Assembly: GCF_024166365.1 (NCBI RefSeq)
Contig: NC_064822.1
Coordinates: 105,644,823-105,708,822, forward strand
Source: Elephas maximus indicus
Lineage: Eukaryota > Chordata > Mammalia > Proboscidea > Elephantidae
Direction of reading: 5' to 3'
Length of the DNA: 64,000 nt
Part shown: positions 53,455-64,000 of the stretch, in pieces
Numbering within the stretch: position 1 is the stretch's first letter
Layout of the letters: each line of letters opens with the position of its first letter
Made by a program: the position numbers and the translations under genes
The notes under the pieces: model-generated
Database searches by the model: none
Told to the model about the DNA's origin: nothing
Seen by the model: the letters and a program-made list of their open reading frames with translations, nothing else

Positions 53455-53466
53455 GAGATCATCTTA

Positions 53467-54539
53467 GCAAGTCATAATATAAATATCACTGCTCATTATC
53501 CCCACCAACACTTGGAGAATTTCTATCCCTGTACCAAGTCCTGAGCAAATGTTTCTAGGCATCTTCAAGGGATGTTTCACATTTGTTCTAAACAAATCAG
53601 CTGTTACTCCTTCATGAACCCCAGTGCTATTAAGTGTTGCTGCTCCTGTACCAGGCATAATGGCCTCTGCCAGTCCCCAGTTCCTCCACTCGACTCGGGG
53701 TTCTCTGCTGGGTATGCTGATGATGTTCCATAGGCTCTGTTGGTTACCATTGTCTCTCCACAATTTCCATTGCTCTACTTTGTATCACCACAGATATTCT
53801 AGAGACCTTGTATCAAATCTGCCCAGTAGTCTGTTGCAAGGTAGAGGATGCCTTTGCCTTCTGTTAGAAAGGTCCCAAAGCAATACTATCTGGGCAGCAA
53901 TGTTTTACAGAATTTCCAGTGAAAAACTCTTCATTTTCACTTAGCATTTCTTTGTCTCTCAAGGGCCCAGCATGTGCCCATTGGCCTGGACTGTGCACTG
54001 GATTCAGCTCACGGTTGTTTTCCTTTTTTGGAGTGGCTTCATTAGGATGAGATGTCTCCTAGGAGGCTCCACAGGCCAGGTGTACTTAGAGGCCTATCAG
54101 ATTATCCCAGTAATTGGCCAGACATGCTCAGTCATGTCCGAACCGCCAACAGTGCAAAGGTCCCTTTCAAGACCCAGAGATAAGTCCTAAAAATCCTTTA
54201 TTTGAGGAGCTATGTTAATTTTCTTAAGAGGGATTCCCCTGTTGTTAGCTTCAGGCCTCAGGAAATACTGGATCTGCATCCAGCTATAGATGGTAGCTAA
54301 GGCCCTGGAAAGGATGAGATTGCCTTGGGAGAATGTAAAAAGTAAGAACAACAGAGTCTTCATTATGTTACACATAATTTTCCAGGATGCTAAATGGCAC
54401 GACTATTACTTTAAGTTAGGTGTAGAGAGAAATCAGGGAAAATCATCTTAAAAACCAAGAAAGCATTTGTCATCATATGATACACTAAGGTTTAGTTGAA
54501 ATGAAAAGCTTTAAATGGGTATATTAAGTTTTAAATTTT
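53467..54539. other. 1 kb unrecognised block with overlapping open frames
   Basis: More GC-balanced than its surroundings and free of recognised repeats. A 99-codon minus-strand frame (53,464-53,763) and a 106-codon plus frame (53,624-53,944) overlap. Neither has a recognised domain. Possibilities are an old ERV internal region or a processed pseudogene. I could not assign it. Confidence 0.4.
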
Positions 54540-54895
54540 GATGAAGTCTGATTTATCTTTTTTCCTCTCTTTTTATGGCTTGTGCTTTTTGTATCCTAAG
54601 AAATCTTTCTCCAACCCAAGATTACAGAGATTTTCTCCTGTGTTTTCTTTTAGAAGTTTTATAATTTGGGTCTATGATTCATTTTGATTAACTTATGGCA
54701 TATGGTGTGAGGTAAAGGTTAAGGTTTTTCCATATAGATATCTGGTGTGTCAGCACCATTTGTTGAAAAGTCTATCCTTTCCCCATTGAATTACTCTGGC
54801 CCCTTTGTTGAAAATCAAATGAATATATTCATGTGGGTCTATTTTTGGACATTCTGTTCTATTGCATTTAACTATCTGTTCATGGTAATCTTTTT
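54540..54895 (-). mobile_element. Old L1 ORF2 fragment
   Basis: ttgtatcctaagaaatcttt, tctcctgtgttttcttttag, atatggtgtgaggtaaaggt, cagcaccatttgttgaaaag, tttccccattgaattactct. Standard antisense L1. Confidence 0.88.
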
Positions 54896-55842
54896 AGTCA
54901 TGAAAATAATTTATTTTTCTTTGGTAAAAACTATTTGGAAGTTATTCTTGAATATTATGAAAAAGGGATGAATCTTGTACATGTGAACAATTTGTGTTCT
55001 TCTCAAATACCTATTACCTTAAGGAACTGAAGGTGTATATGTATATTAAAGGTATTTTTTCATAAGTAATTTCTAAGGTTTTGGGTTATCATTGTAGGAA
55101 ATATATTTTTTTTTATGTTTAAGAAGTCATTAAGCATCCCTTGTTTGCTTATATCCTTCTTTTCTCAGAATATAGAAAAGGGAATAAAATAAACTTTTGT
55201 TATGTGAAAAATCTTTAAAATAACCTAAACTGTGTCCTATTAAAGAAGAATGAATTATTGAACATTTCAAGAGGTAAAGCAAAATAAATTCTACTGTTCT
55301 CTGGGAACAACAGCCACATAAATACCACAAATCAAGGAAGGGGATTTCCTGACTTCTGCTTCCAAGTAATTCCAATAAATGAAGGAGGAAGTGATTTTCC
55401 TTTTTAAAAAACTTATTGTTGGCAAGATTAGTGCACTTCCTTTCACTCTTTTAAGAATTTTAAATACTTGTACACTAATATTCCTAAACTTCATAAACCT
55501 TTGGGATTTTGTCAGTCTTAAAATGCAGAATGTTAAATTGTTTCAGTAAAAAAGTCACTCTGTTGTGGAAATATTACAGAGCCAGGGAAATGATGCCTTA
55601 CTAAGAAGGAGGGAAACACCCAGGCATAAACACTTGACTGGGAGGGATCCCTTGCTCTGATGGAATAAACATTCTCTTTGGACTCAAAATGCATTTGAAT
55701 TCCATCCCGATGACTTCTTAACTGTGAGCCAGGAGGCAAGTTTCTTAGCTTCTCTAAGTCTCAACTTATTCCTTTGTGATAATAATACTTGAATGGTAGT
55801 CATGTTATGAGGATTAAATTAAATAACACCTAGTGCTCCACT
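54896..55842. other. No feature recognised
   Basis: AT-rich unique DNA, ending with a MIR-like phrase (gcttctctaagtctcaactt) near 55,750. Confidence 0.45.
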
Positions 55843-56014
55843 GGAAACCCCGGTGGCACAGTGGTTAAGTGCTACGGCTGCTAATCAAAGAGTCGGCAGT
55901 TCAAATCCTCCAGGCGCTCCTTGGAAAGTCTAATGGGCAGTTCTACTCTGTCCTATAGGGTTGCTATGAGTTGGAATTGACTTTGATGGCACTGGGTTTG
56001 GTTTTTGGTTTTTT
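55843..56014 (+). mobile_element. AfroSINE-type SINE
   Basis: Forward: ggaaaccccggtggcacagt, gtcggcagttcaaatcctcc, tatagggttgctatgagttg, tail gggtttggtttttggttttt. Confidence 0.93.
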
Positions 56015-56933
56015 GTACTCTCTTTAGCATATAATACACATTCAGTAATTGCCAGATCCCTTCCCTGCTTCTCCCAGTCCTCCCTCATACAGGCTGAGTA
56101 GCTTTCTGGAGGTAAGTTGCATCCTGTGCAGGAGAAGCTGATCTGGTGTTTCTCCTCATTCTTTTTAGTAACAGAAGGATAAAAGTTTGAAAAGTAATGG
56201 ATAACAGGAGAACATCTGAGCTCAGGGGATCAGACTCTAGAATAAGAAACTAGTTCAGCAGGAAGTGTGCACTGTCAGCCCCTTAAGGATCATATGCTCA
56301 AGGTGTCCAATCCCATCTCACACGTTTAATACCTCAAATGTCACTTGATGGTAGAAGACTCTCTAGGGGACTCTGTGAGAACAGTACCCAGCTGTAGTGG
56401 AAGGCTGACCTGAGAGCACCTCTTCGTCTTTCTCTGTCCTTCTTTGTCCTCATGTAATTTAATTATATCCTCTCTTACTGCAGCTTTTAAATTCAAAGAC
56501 ACTTATTATTAGTGTCTGTCACCTTAAACTACCAGATTCTGGCCCTCTTCACCTCCTCCCACCTTTATCCTGTGAAAGAGACAGTGGTACTGCCTAATTT
56601 AAGTAGCTCTCGGCTCCTCCTCCCTGCTCACCAACACACCTGACATTCACAGTTAATTTTGTTCCTAAAGGCAGGAAAAAAAAAAATTTCAAAACTCTCT
56701 ATTTATTGAGAAGATTGCCACATTCCTATCAGCAAACAGCAGATTCTTAGTTACGTGTGCAAATATCTTAATGCACTTTTGGAATCCTGCAGAAAAATTG
56801 TTAATTTTTATTTTCAGAATATCTGCCAAAACATAAAATAATCTCAGCCAATTAGAGTGATCATGCTAATTTATAACTATATTTTTATCACTATTTCCCC
56901 TTTATTGAAGAACAAAATGAAGAGTTATTTTTG
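56015..56933. other. No feature recognised
   Basis: Unique intergenic DNA of mixed composition. No repeat or exon identified. Confidence 0.45.
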
Positions 56934-57190
56934 TTGTTGCTAGTTGGCCCCTGACTCATGGCGACCCCATGCACAACGGAGTGAAACATTGCCTGGTCCT
57001 GCACCATCTCCATGATCAGTTGTGGGTCAGACTGTGGTGATCTATAGAGTTTTCAATGGCTGATTTTTGGAAGTGGCCTTTCTTCCTAATCTGCCTTAGT
57101 CTGGAAGGTCCTCTGAAGCCTATGCAGTGTCACAGCAACGTGCAAGCCTCCGCTGACAGACAGATGGTAGCTGAGCATGAGGTACGTTGC
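56934..57190 (-). mobile_element. RTE-clade (RTE1_LA-like) composite fragment
   Basis: The tail part, ttgttgctagttggcccctg and gcgaccccatgcacaacgga, is followed by another RTE-derived section: gagttttcaatggctgattt, cttcctaatctgccttagtc, cacagcaacgtgcaagcctc. No reverse-transcriptase frame. RTE is the presumed driver of the AfroSINEs, whose tails match its 3' end. Confidence 0.65.
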
Positions 57191-57399
57191 CAGGGAATGA
57201 AACCCAGGATGGATTATTCAATGAAGAGTGTTAGGACAATTGGCTATTTATATAGAAAATAGGAAATATTATTCCTACTTCACATCAAAATCAACTCTAG
57301 ATATAGTGAAATCCTAATATAAGTGGCACCACAAAGTAGAGTATAGGATTTGGAACAAGGGCAATAACCCAATAATTGGCACAGTATGCTGCATCATCT

Positions 57400-57950
57400 C
57401 TCACCTGGTTTACTTATTGCACAGCTTCATTAACTGGTTTCCCTATGTCCTGTCTTGTCCCTCCAATTCATTCTTCATATCACTAAAATGCTCTGAAATG
57501 AAAATTTTATTGTTACTCCCCAGCTTAAAATCCTTCCATGGCTTCCCATTACCATTGGTATAAAAGCAAAGCCCTCAATATGGCCTGACTCCTGCTTATG
57601 TCTCTAGCCTCACTTCTTAGTACTCTACCTTCCCCACACTCCCCTGCGAGGTATGTCCCAGCTCTTCTGAATTTCTTTAGTTCTTCAAGTACACAGTGCT
57701 GTATCTGATCTCAGGACCTCTGCATGCTAATCTCCTAAACTGGAATATTTTTTCCTTCCCCTACTTCATTTGACTAATTCCTTCTCATCATTCAGGTCTC
57801 AGCCTAGGAATCATTGCTCTGGAAAACTTTCTCTGACAGGCCAGCTTTGGATTAGCAGTCTTTTCTGTAGTCTCCCTTATTAGCCTATCAATTTACTCAT
57901 TATTATTGCATTTATCATACAATATGGTAATTGCTCATTTAATTGGTTTC
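57400..57950 (-). repeat. L2 LINE
   Basis: Antisense L2: cttccatggcttcccattac, atatggcctgactcctgctt, ctcaggacctctgcatgcta, tctcatcattcaggtctcag, aactttctctgacaggccag. One of the longest L2 copies here. Confidence 0.85.
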
Positions 57951-57956
57951 CTCTGT

Positions 57957-58250
57957 GTCCCCCAAAAATGTTTGTCAACTTCGTTAGTCCAAGGGGACCT
58001 CATATCACCAAGAAAGTAGTGCCAGGAGCACAGCACATCCTTTGGACCCGAGATTCCTACGCTGAGAAGCTCCTAGGCTAGGGGTGACAAGGACCTTCCC
58101 CCAGAGCCGACAGAGAGAAAGCCTTCCCCTGGAGCTGGCACTCTGAATTTGGACTTCTTGCCTCCTAGACTGTGAGAGAATAAATTTCTCCTTGTTAAAG
58201 CCATCCACTTGTGGTATTTCTGTTATAGCAATACTAGATAACTAAGACAC
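57957..58250 (+). mobile_element. MaLR-type LTR, forward, shortened
   Basis: gtgtcccccaaaaatgtttg, gaccttcccccagagccgac, cctagactgtgagagaataa, gtggtatttctgttatagca, ending actagataactaagaca. It is the reverse complement of the family seen at 9.7 kb, the only forward copy, and lacks much of the centre. Confidence 0.82.
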
Positions 58251-58504
58251 CCTCCATTATTTTTCTTCCAATCCATGACAGAGGGAATTGTTTGATTGTT
58301 CACTGTTATGTAACTAGAGTTTAGCACATTGGTGTATAGGCATTCAAATATTTATCAAATAAATTATTTATAATGCAATTTCCCCATTTTTTCTTTTTCC
58401 CTTAAAAAGAGGGCTTTGAAGTATATATACATTTTTATATTTAGCTATACTATTGAAATGTATTATTTCTGAAAATGTTTTTATGATAGCAGAATCCACT
58501 AGAA

Positions 58505-58760
58505 CAGGAGTCAACAAACTTTCTGAAAAGGGCCAGGTAGTAAATATTTTAGGCTTTGTGGGCCACATACAGTCTTTGTCAGTGCTGCTGCTGCTTCTCG
58601 TTCTTCTGCTCCTCCTCCTCCTTTTTCTTCTCTTTTTTTTTTTCTTATCCTCCTTCTCCTCTTACTTTACAATCCGTTAAAAATGTAAAAATTATTTTTA
58701 GTTCATACAATACAGGCCATGGCTGGATTTGGCTTGCAAGCTGTAGGTTGCCAAGCCCTG
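58505..58760. mobile_element. hAT-Charlie-type element with perfect 8-bp target duplication
   Basis: cactagaa at 58,497-58,504 and 58,761-58,768 flanks terminal repeats caggagtcaacaaact and gtaggttgccaagccctg. An 8-bp duplication is the hAT hallmark. The centre (58,582-58,665) has become a ctgctgcttct/cttctcctcc pyrimidine microsatellite. Confidence 0.92.
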
Positions 58761-58849
58761 CACTAGAACATTTAATTTGAGTTCTGTGGATTTTGTTAAA
58801 ACGAGCTCAGAAAATGATATAGCTCAGCCAATGTTAAATCATTAATTGC

Positions 58850-58985
58850 TTATTGTAACTTGATAATGTAGATCGAATATTATTATTCCCATTTTAGAAA
58901 TTGGAAATTAAAGCAAAAAGACGTTAAGTGACTTACCTAAGGCCATATTCTTTGTGTAGTAGATCTCGGACTTGTTACTGTCTCA
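58850..58985 (-). repeat. MIR SINE
   Basis: attattattcccattttaga, gttaagtgacttacctaagg, agatctcggacttgttactg. Confidence 0.7.
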
Positions 58986-59547
58986 CGTCATATGTGTTTT
59001 AAATTGCTCCTAAAATAATCTAGTTTTGTAAATAATGGAAAAGTTATGGGAAAAGTAGAGTAAAAGGAACTGAAAGTTTTTGTTATTGTCAAAAACATTA
59101 TTCACATTTTCCAAATGCTAAAGTTTGAGAACACCCCAGAACTAGGTCCACTGGATAAGGATGTTTGGATCGTGTTACAGCATGTTGAAATAAAAGCTTG
59201 TACAATGCCTAACCAAGCAGTGAGAAAAGGTCAATAATCTCATCCAGGCCATAGCCTGTGGGAACTGACTTCATCTGGAAAGCAAACTGTTTATTCCAAT
59301 AATTTAAATGTGATGGAAGGTCATGGTAATTGAGCTCTTGCAGTTGGTTCTAAACAGTGATCCACAGATTCTTTGTCCTGAAAGGAATCCCAAGTGTGCT
59401 CAATTCATCTCCTTTCACTGGGAGATTTTTTTTTTTTCATTAGATGTTTTTAGAGATATATAATATTGTGCATCAGAGTTGCTTAATTGATTTTGTTTTT
59501 TAAGTACTAGGCAACTCCAGGCTCTGCTAAACCTGGGTTTTTGTGCA
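58986..59547. other. No feature recognised
   Basis: AT-rich intergenic DNA with a T run at 59,428-59,438. Nothing identified. Confidence 0.4.
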
Positions 59548-59850
59548 TTTGTTACGTGTGGTTGAATTGGTTCCGACTCTTAGCAACCCCATGTACAACA
59601 GAATGAATGACTGTCCAGACCTGTGCCATCCTCACAATCATTGCTATGTTTGAGCCCATTGTTGCAGCCAACTGTGTCAGTCCATCTCCTAAGGGTGTTC
59701 CTCATGGTCACTGACCCTCTACCAAGCATGATGTACTTCTCCAGGGACTGGTTCTTCCTGATAACATGTCCGAAGTGCTTGAAACAAGTCTTGCCATTCT
59801 TACTTCTAAGGAGCATTCTGGGTGTATTTTTTATAGTAGGTGAATAGAAT
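59548..59850 (-). mobile_element. RTE-clade (RTE1_LA-like) 3' fragment
   Basis: gttgaattggttccgactct, agcaaccccatgtacaacag, tttgagcccattgttgcagc, ccagggactggttcttcctg, ataacatgtccgaagtgctt, aaggagcattctgggtgta. The start lines up with the SINE tail, showing the shared 3' end. Confidence 0.82.
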
Positions 59851-60502
59851 TAGAACTATTGACTCCAGTGAGCTTATTTACATAGTAGAATTGGAAACCA
59901 GAGCTTCAACACTCTTATAAAATTGTACTTGAAATACAGGCAGACCATATTTTTTATTTTGATTTCTATTAGTTCATTTACTAAGCTTCTAAACTAGATA
60001 GAAAAGAAAGGAAGAAAACATATGGTTTTCCATAAGAAGGTTTTATCCTTGTTGGAGATAAACACCACATACACACGAGAAAGACTGAATACTTTATATT
60101 TACCCTCTGCCCTCTGCTTGAGGAGCCTGATCAAGGCAAAGCCCCTTTAAACTCAAGCAGGACCTGGTCCAAATCCCTAAATGCACTATCCTCCAAAGGT
60201 CTCTGGATTTCAAGCAAGCCAGATAATTTTAGAGTGTTCCCATTAGTGAGTCATGCTGACCAAACATAGTTTCTATGTATTTCTTGCTGTAACTTTTTAA
60301 TCTTTTTTTCTACTTTTTTTTTTTTACATCTGCTGAGTGACTATTTGTCAAAGCAAGACTCAAAAAGTTAACAGGCTCTTGAGAGAATATTTTGGAGATT
60401 TAAGAAGCCTCTGTTACCTGGGCATTGACAGCAGACTATGTACTGGAAGATCTATTTTTTCATTTTAATAGAAAACCTAAATTTTTTATTTTATCATACC
60501 AT
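59851..60502. other. No feature recognised
   Basis: Intergenic DNA. T runs near 60,304-60,326. Nothing identified. Confidence 0.4.
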
Positions 60503-61144
60503 CTGTGGTGGTTTTAAAATGTATCCACAAACTCTTTGTTATTCCTGCCTTTATAAGGTGGAGCCCCTCACCTGGAACATGGGTAGTACTTAGGGACTTC
60601 CTTCTAATGAATAGAATATGGCAGAAATGATGGTGTGTCACTTCCAAGAGTAGGTCATAAAAAGGAATTGTGGCTTCATCCTTCCCTTCTGTCTTAGATC
60701 ATTTTTTCTGGTAGAAACCAGCTGCCATGTCATAAGGATAGTCAAGAAACTATGGAGAAGTCCACATGGCAAGGACCTTAGGCCTCTAGCCAACAGCAAT
60801 GTGAGTGAGCTGATTTGGAAGCATATCCTCGAGCCCCCAGTCAAGCCTTCAGATGTGACTTCAGCCCCAGTGAACATCTTGACTGCAACCTCTTGAGACA
60901 CCCTGAGCCAGAACCACCCAGTGAAGCTGCTATTCAACTCCTAACCCACAGAGATTGTGAGATAATATATGTGTGTTGTTTTGTTGTTGTTGTCATCAAG
61001 TTGGCTCCAACTCAGGCAACCTTATGTATTACAGAACAAAACATTGCAGGGTCCTGTGCCATCTTCATGATCATTGGTATGTTTAAGTTCATGTGTTTTA
61101 AACTTTGGGGATAATTTGTTATGCAACAATAGATAACTGATACA
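60503..61144 (+). mobile_element. MLT1-like LTR, split by an RTE/SINE tail piece
   Basis: gtggttttaaaatgtatcca, cttccttctaatgaatagaa, aatgtgagtgagctgatttg, tcctaacccacagagattgt, then (after the insertion) ttggggataatttgttatgc, aacaatagataactgataca. Same family as 6090-6455/8778-8925. Confidence 0.8.
60976..61086 (-). mobile_element. RTE 3'-end fragment in the LTR
   Basis: gttgttgttgtcatcaagtt, ggctccaactcaggcaacc, gggtcctgtgccatcttcat. The extra text past the SINE-like tail (cctgtgccatcttcatgatc) shows RTE rather than SINE. Confidence 0.7.
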
Positions 61145-61189
61145 CCATCATGTAACATTTTGTAGTAAAGGGCTCACAAACCTTTTATC

Positions 61190-62340
61190 CATCTTATAAA
61201 TAAGCCCATTGTTTAGTTCTCCTGAACTCTTACTTTTTTTGTTGTTGTTTCTTTGAACTGTCTTGGACTGAGAGACATGTATTAAAATCATTATTATGTT
61301 TCTGCCTATTGCAACAATCTTCTCCTGCAGTTTCTGCTTTTTAAAAGTTGCCACTGTGTTGTTACATAGATATTCCTGACTATCTTCATAGTGAATTGTG
61401 TCTTTAGAACTTTAAAGTGCCCTTCTTTGTCTCACTTAGAGCTTTTTACCTAAATGCTACCTTGTCTGATATTAAGATTATAACCGTTGCTTTTTTATTT
61501 GCATTTGCGCAGTACATTTTTGCTCATTCTTTTATTTTAGGCTATCTCTTTTTTTTTTTTTTTTTTCTTATATAGAGCATAGAGTTGGGTTTTACTTTGT
61601 AAGCCAATCTGAAAATCTTCTTCTTTTAACAGATGACTAATCCCACTTGTATGTACTGATACAGCTGCTATGTTAGGTCTCAATTATGTCATATTTTTAT
61701 ATACAAAATGTATTTATGTGTACATAATCTTTCAGAAAATCGTGTTCAGTTTCCTTTGCTCTTTGTTGTTGCTTTACTTGTGTGTGTTTGTGTGTTTCTT
61801 TTCTTTTTTTTTAGTTGTGGTAAATATATATGTAACAAAACATTTGCCATTTCAACAATCTTCACATGTGCAATTTAGTGACATTGTGTTCATTATGTTG
61901 TGCAAACATCACTATTATCTGTTTCCAAATTTTTGTCACCCTTAACAGAACTTCAGTGTCCCCTAAACGATTGTGTGTTGCTTTTGATATTTAGGAAAGT
62001 TTATATTTTTGTTCTAATGATTACCTTTATGCCAATATGCATAGAATGCCTCAATCCCCTTTTTCTTTGGACGTTGACTATTAGTTTCCTACTTGGAATA
62101 ACAATGAAAGGGTTTGAAACCTCCTGCTTCTCCCTCCCCTCTATGTTCTCCACTATTTGCTCTTAGTTAACAATACAATCTTTCTTAATGTTTATTCTTG
62201 TATGCTTAAATGTTTTGGTTTATAATATTCAGTTTGTTGGATTTAAATGATATCTTTTAACTCCAACTTATTACTTATGAGACAATCAATGAGCTTATTC
62301 TACTTCTTTCTTTCTTTCCTCATTTTTTGAGTTATTACTA
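61190..62340 (-). mobile_element. Old L1/HAL1-like region
   Basis: aagtgcccttctttgtctca, ccttgtctgatattaagatt, then the 3'-end text gccatttcaacaatcttcac, tgtgcaatttagtgacattg, tgttgtgcaaacatcactat. Probably more than one L1 piece. Edges uncertain. Confidence 0.55.
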
Positions 62341-62343
62341 CAT

Positions 62344-62540
62344 TGTTGTTAGTTGCCATCGAGTTGATTCCAACTCATAGTTACCCCATGTGTGCAGGGT
62401 AGAATGACTCCATAGGGTGTTCAAGGCTGTGACTTTCAGAAAGAGATCACCAGGCCTGTCTTCTGAGGTTCCTCTGTGTGGGTTTGAACCACCAACCTTT
62501 TGGCTGGTAGTCGAGTGCTTAACCATTTGCGCCACCCTAG
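62344..62540 (-). mobile_element. AfroSINE-type SINE, long-middle subfamily
   Basis: ttgttgttagttgccatcga, ctccatagggtgttcaaggc, gatcaccaggcctgtcttct, head accatttgcgccacccta. Confidence 0.9.
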
Positions 62541-62910
62541 GACATTGTCAGAGCATATAAAATTTACATGCTATCCATACCCCACCCCAGCTTTTGTTTT
62601 AGTCTTATATCTAGAGTTAAATATATTCAATGCTCACCACCAGTCTCTTTGTCGAAGTCCTCTCAGTCCTCTCCTAATTGTGTGTAGTTTGTCCTAAGGA
62701 AGGACTCATGAGTAAAATACTCCCTAATTTTTTGCATGCTGAAGCTGTTTTTCTGTAGCCTTGCTACTTATCGGACAGTTTGGTTGCATTTAAAATTCTT
62801 GGTGCATATTTTCACCTCTTGATTATCTTGTAGAGGTTCCTTTACTGTTTTCTGACTTTGAATATTTTGGAGAACTCTGATGCCAAATGATTTGCTGTCC
62901 TTTAGAAGCT

Positions 62911-62981
62911 ACTCTGTCCTATAGGGTCGCTATGAGTCGGAATCGACTCGACAGCAACGGTATAAATAAATAAATAAAAAG
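62911..62981 (+). mobile_element. SINE tail fragment with AAAT microsatellite
   Basis: ctactctgtcctatagggtc, gctatgagtcggaatcgact, cgacagcaacgg, then ataaataaataaataaaaa. Only the 3' third. Confidence 0.85.
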
Positions 62982-63078
62982 AAGCAGCTTGGTGTTTCTT
63001 TCAGGGAGTGTAGGTGATTTTTTTTTTCTTTGTATTAAAGTATAATTCTCTAGGATGTATCTAAGAGTTAAAAACCAA

Positions 63079-63131
63079 CTCATAGGGTTGCTATGAGTCA
63101 GAATTGACTCGACAGCAACGGGTTTTTGGTT
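63079..63131 (+). mobile_element. SINE tail fragment
   Basis: tcatagggttgctatgagtc, agaattgactcgacagcaac. Flanks aagagttaaaaacc / taagagttgac share taagagtt, so it may be a genuine, severely truncated insertion. Confidence 0.75.
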
Positions 63132-63440
63132 AAGAGTTGACAAATCTAAGTCTATAGAATTTGGTACACACTTTCAATATTTAGATTCAGGTCTTATTTT
63201 CTTCCTTCCAGGAGAGTGTTATTGAGTTATAGTTGTAAATATTAACTCTATTCCATTATTTTGATTTTCTTCTTCAAGGCATCCAGAAATATGTATGTTG
63301 GATCTTATTTGTTTGATTTCTATATTTATCACTTTCTCTTTGATCCTTTTAATCTCTTTGTTTCATTTTCTTGGCTTTTCTAATTTCCATTCTCTATGTC
63401 CTCTGCTGTACATTTAATCCTAACTTCTTTTTTATTGTCT

Positions 63441-63772
63441 TAGATTGCACAAACACAAACTCTTGAGACAAAGGTTTGCATTCAGGAAGTTTATTGGAGA
63501 GTACCCTTGGGATTAGTACCACGAAGGAGTGAAGGGAGGAGGATTGGACAGAAGGAGGAGTTGAACTACAATTAGTGGTGTGCTGGTAAATTTTTAACTA
63601 CCAATTCTCCAGGGGGAAAAAAGCTCTGATTTGTAACATTTGCTAATTTCTGGCATGTGAATACTTCATCATGGCCAATTTTAAGCTACCAACGTGACAT
63701 CAGTGAACATTGAACAGGGAAGAAATGCATAGTAGCACCCATACAGATACGATGAACATAAGCTCAAGATCA
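63441..63772. other. Unassigned; possible LTR end
   Basis: agacaaaggtttgcattcag and gaagtttattggagagtacc look like the antisense polyadenylation end of an LTR, followed by purine-rich DNA. No family assigned. Confidence 0.35.
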
Positions 63773-63926
63773 CAAAAACCCAAAACCAAACCTGTTGCTG
63801 TTCAGTTGATTCCAACTCATAGCAACCCTATAGGACAGAGCATAACTGCCCCATAGTGTTTCCAAGGAGTGGCTAGTGGATTCCAGCTGCTGACTTTTTG
63901 GTTAGCAGCCAAGCTCTTAACCGATA
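63773..63926 (-). mobile_element. AfroSINE-type SINE, head truncated
   Basis: aacccaaaaccaaacctgtt tail, gactttttggttagcagcca, aagctcttaaccgatatg. The last 15 or so bases of the head are missing. Confidence 0.9.
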
Positions 63927-64000
63927 TGTGTAAATGTAGTAAAATAACTAAAAAGTGATGAGTATTGAGTATTTATAAACTTGGTTTTTAATGTAATGTA

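Larger units (their letters stand above)
62541..63440 (-). mobile_element. Old L1-like region with two SINE tail pieces
   Basis: ctgtttttctgtagccttgc, gaggttcctttactgttttc, tctttgatccttttaatctc resemble antisense L1 ORF2/HAL1. SINE pieces at 62,911-62,981 and 63,079-63,131 break it. Confidence 0.5.

Noticed and set aside
53464..53944. 99- and 106-codon overlapping frames as genes
   Set aside because: No recognised domain, and neither strand shows exon boundaries. Kept only as an unexplained block.
2351..63926. Many repeats of one 165-bp unit as a possible tandem or CRISPR-like array
   Set aside because: The copies are dispersed, in both orientations, irregularly spaced and individually flanked by target duplications. 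They are a SINE family in a mammalian genome.

Overview
This is vertebrate nuclear DNA from a placental mammal, almost certainly an afrotherian and most likely a proboscidean or close relative. The evidence is about 45 copies or pieces of a roughly 165-bp tRNA-headed SINE that I recognise as the AfroSINE/AFRO_LA type, together with RTE-clade fragments sharing its tail and lineage-specific L1 3' ends. The usual old placental repeats (MIR, L2, MLT1/MaLR, Tigger1, hAT-Charlie) are also present. There are no bacterial-style genes, operons, CRISPR arrays or rRNA genes.

The one host gene I can support is the 5' end of LIMA1 (EPLIN, an actin-binding LIM protein), read on the minus strand. Its GC-rich promoter and non-coding first exon lie at about 45.2-45.6 kb, and exon 1 ends at a GTAAGG donor at 45,241. 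Intron 1 runs about 34 kb leftwards to exon 2 (10,948-11,089), which carries the start codon (11,066) and the first 39 codons plus two bases. Exon 2 ends at a GTAAGT donor. Positions 1-10,947 are the beginning of intron 2, and the rest of the gene lies off the left edge.

Layout. 1-10.9 kb: intron 2, with L2, SINEs and a three-level nest (MLT1 LTR, split by L1, split by a two-LTR MaLR element). 11.1-45.2 kb: intron 1, holding two copies of a small inverted-terminal repeat (12.1 and 13.7 kb), L1 nested within L1 (18.1-19.9 kb), a 160-bp near-perfect palindrome between two broken SINEs (22.8 kb), a near-full-length Tigger1 with a decayed transposase split by a SINE (35.8-38.4 kb), and long AT-rich stretches without recognised repeats (31.6-34.1 and 42.4-45.0 kb). 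45.6-64 kb: DNA upstream of LIMA1. Its main feature is a decayed hAT-transposase-derived coding sequence resembling KIAA1586 (47.8-52.2 kb, plus strand), broken by L1, LTR and SINE insertions. Beyond it lie a hAT element with perfect 8-bp target duplications, RTE fragments, MLT1, L2 and L1 debris.

Exon calls rest on conceptual translation plus splice signals and are strong. Old repeat family names come from memory of consensus sequences and their edges are approximate, usually within 10-30 bp unless a target-site duplication is given. I did not find an undescribed biological system. The most unusual objects are the palindrome, the KIAA1586-like relic with a possible retained intron, and the small terminal-inverted-repeat family.
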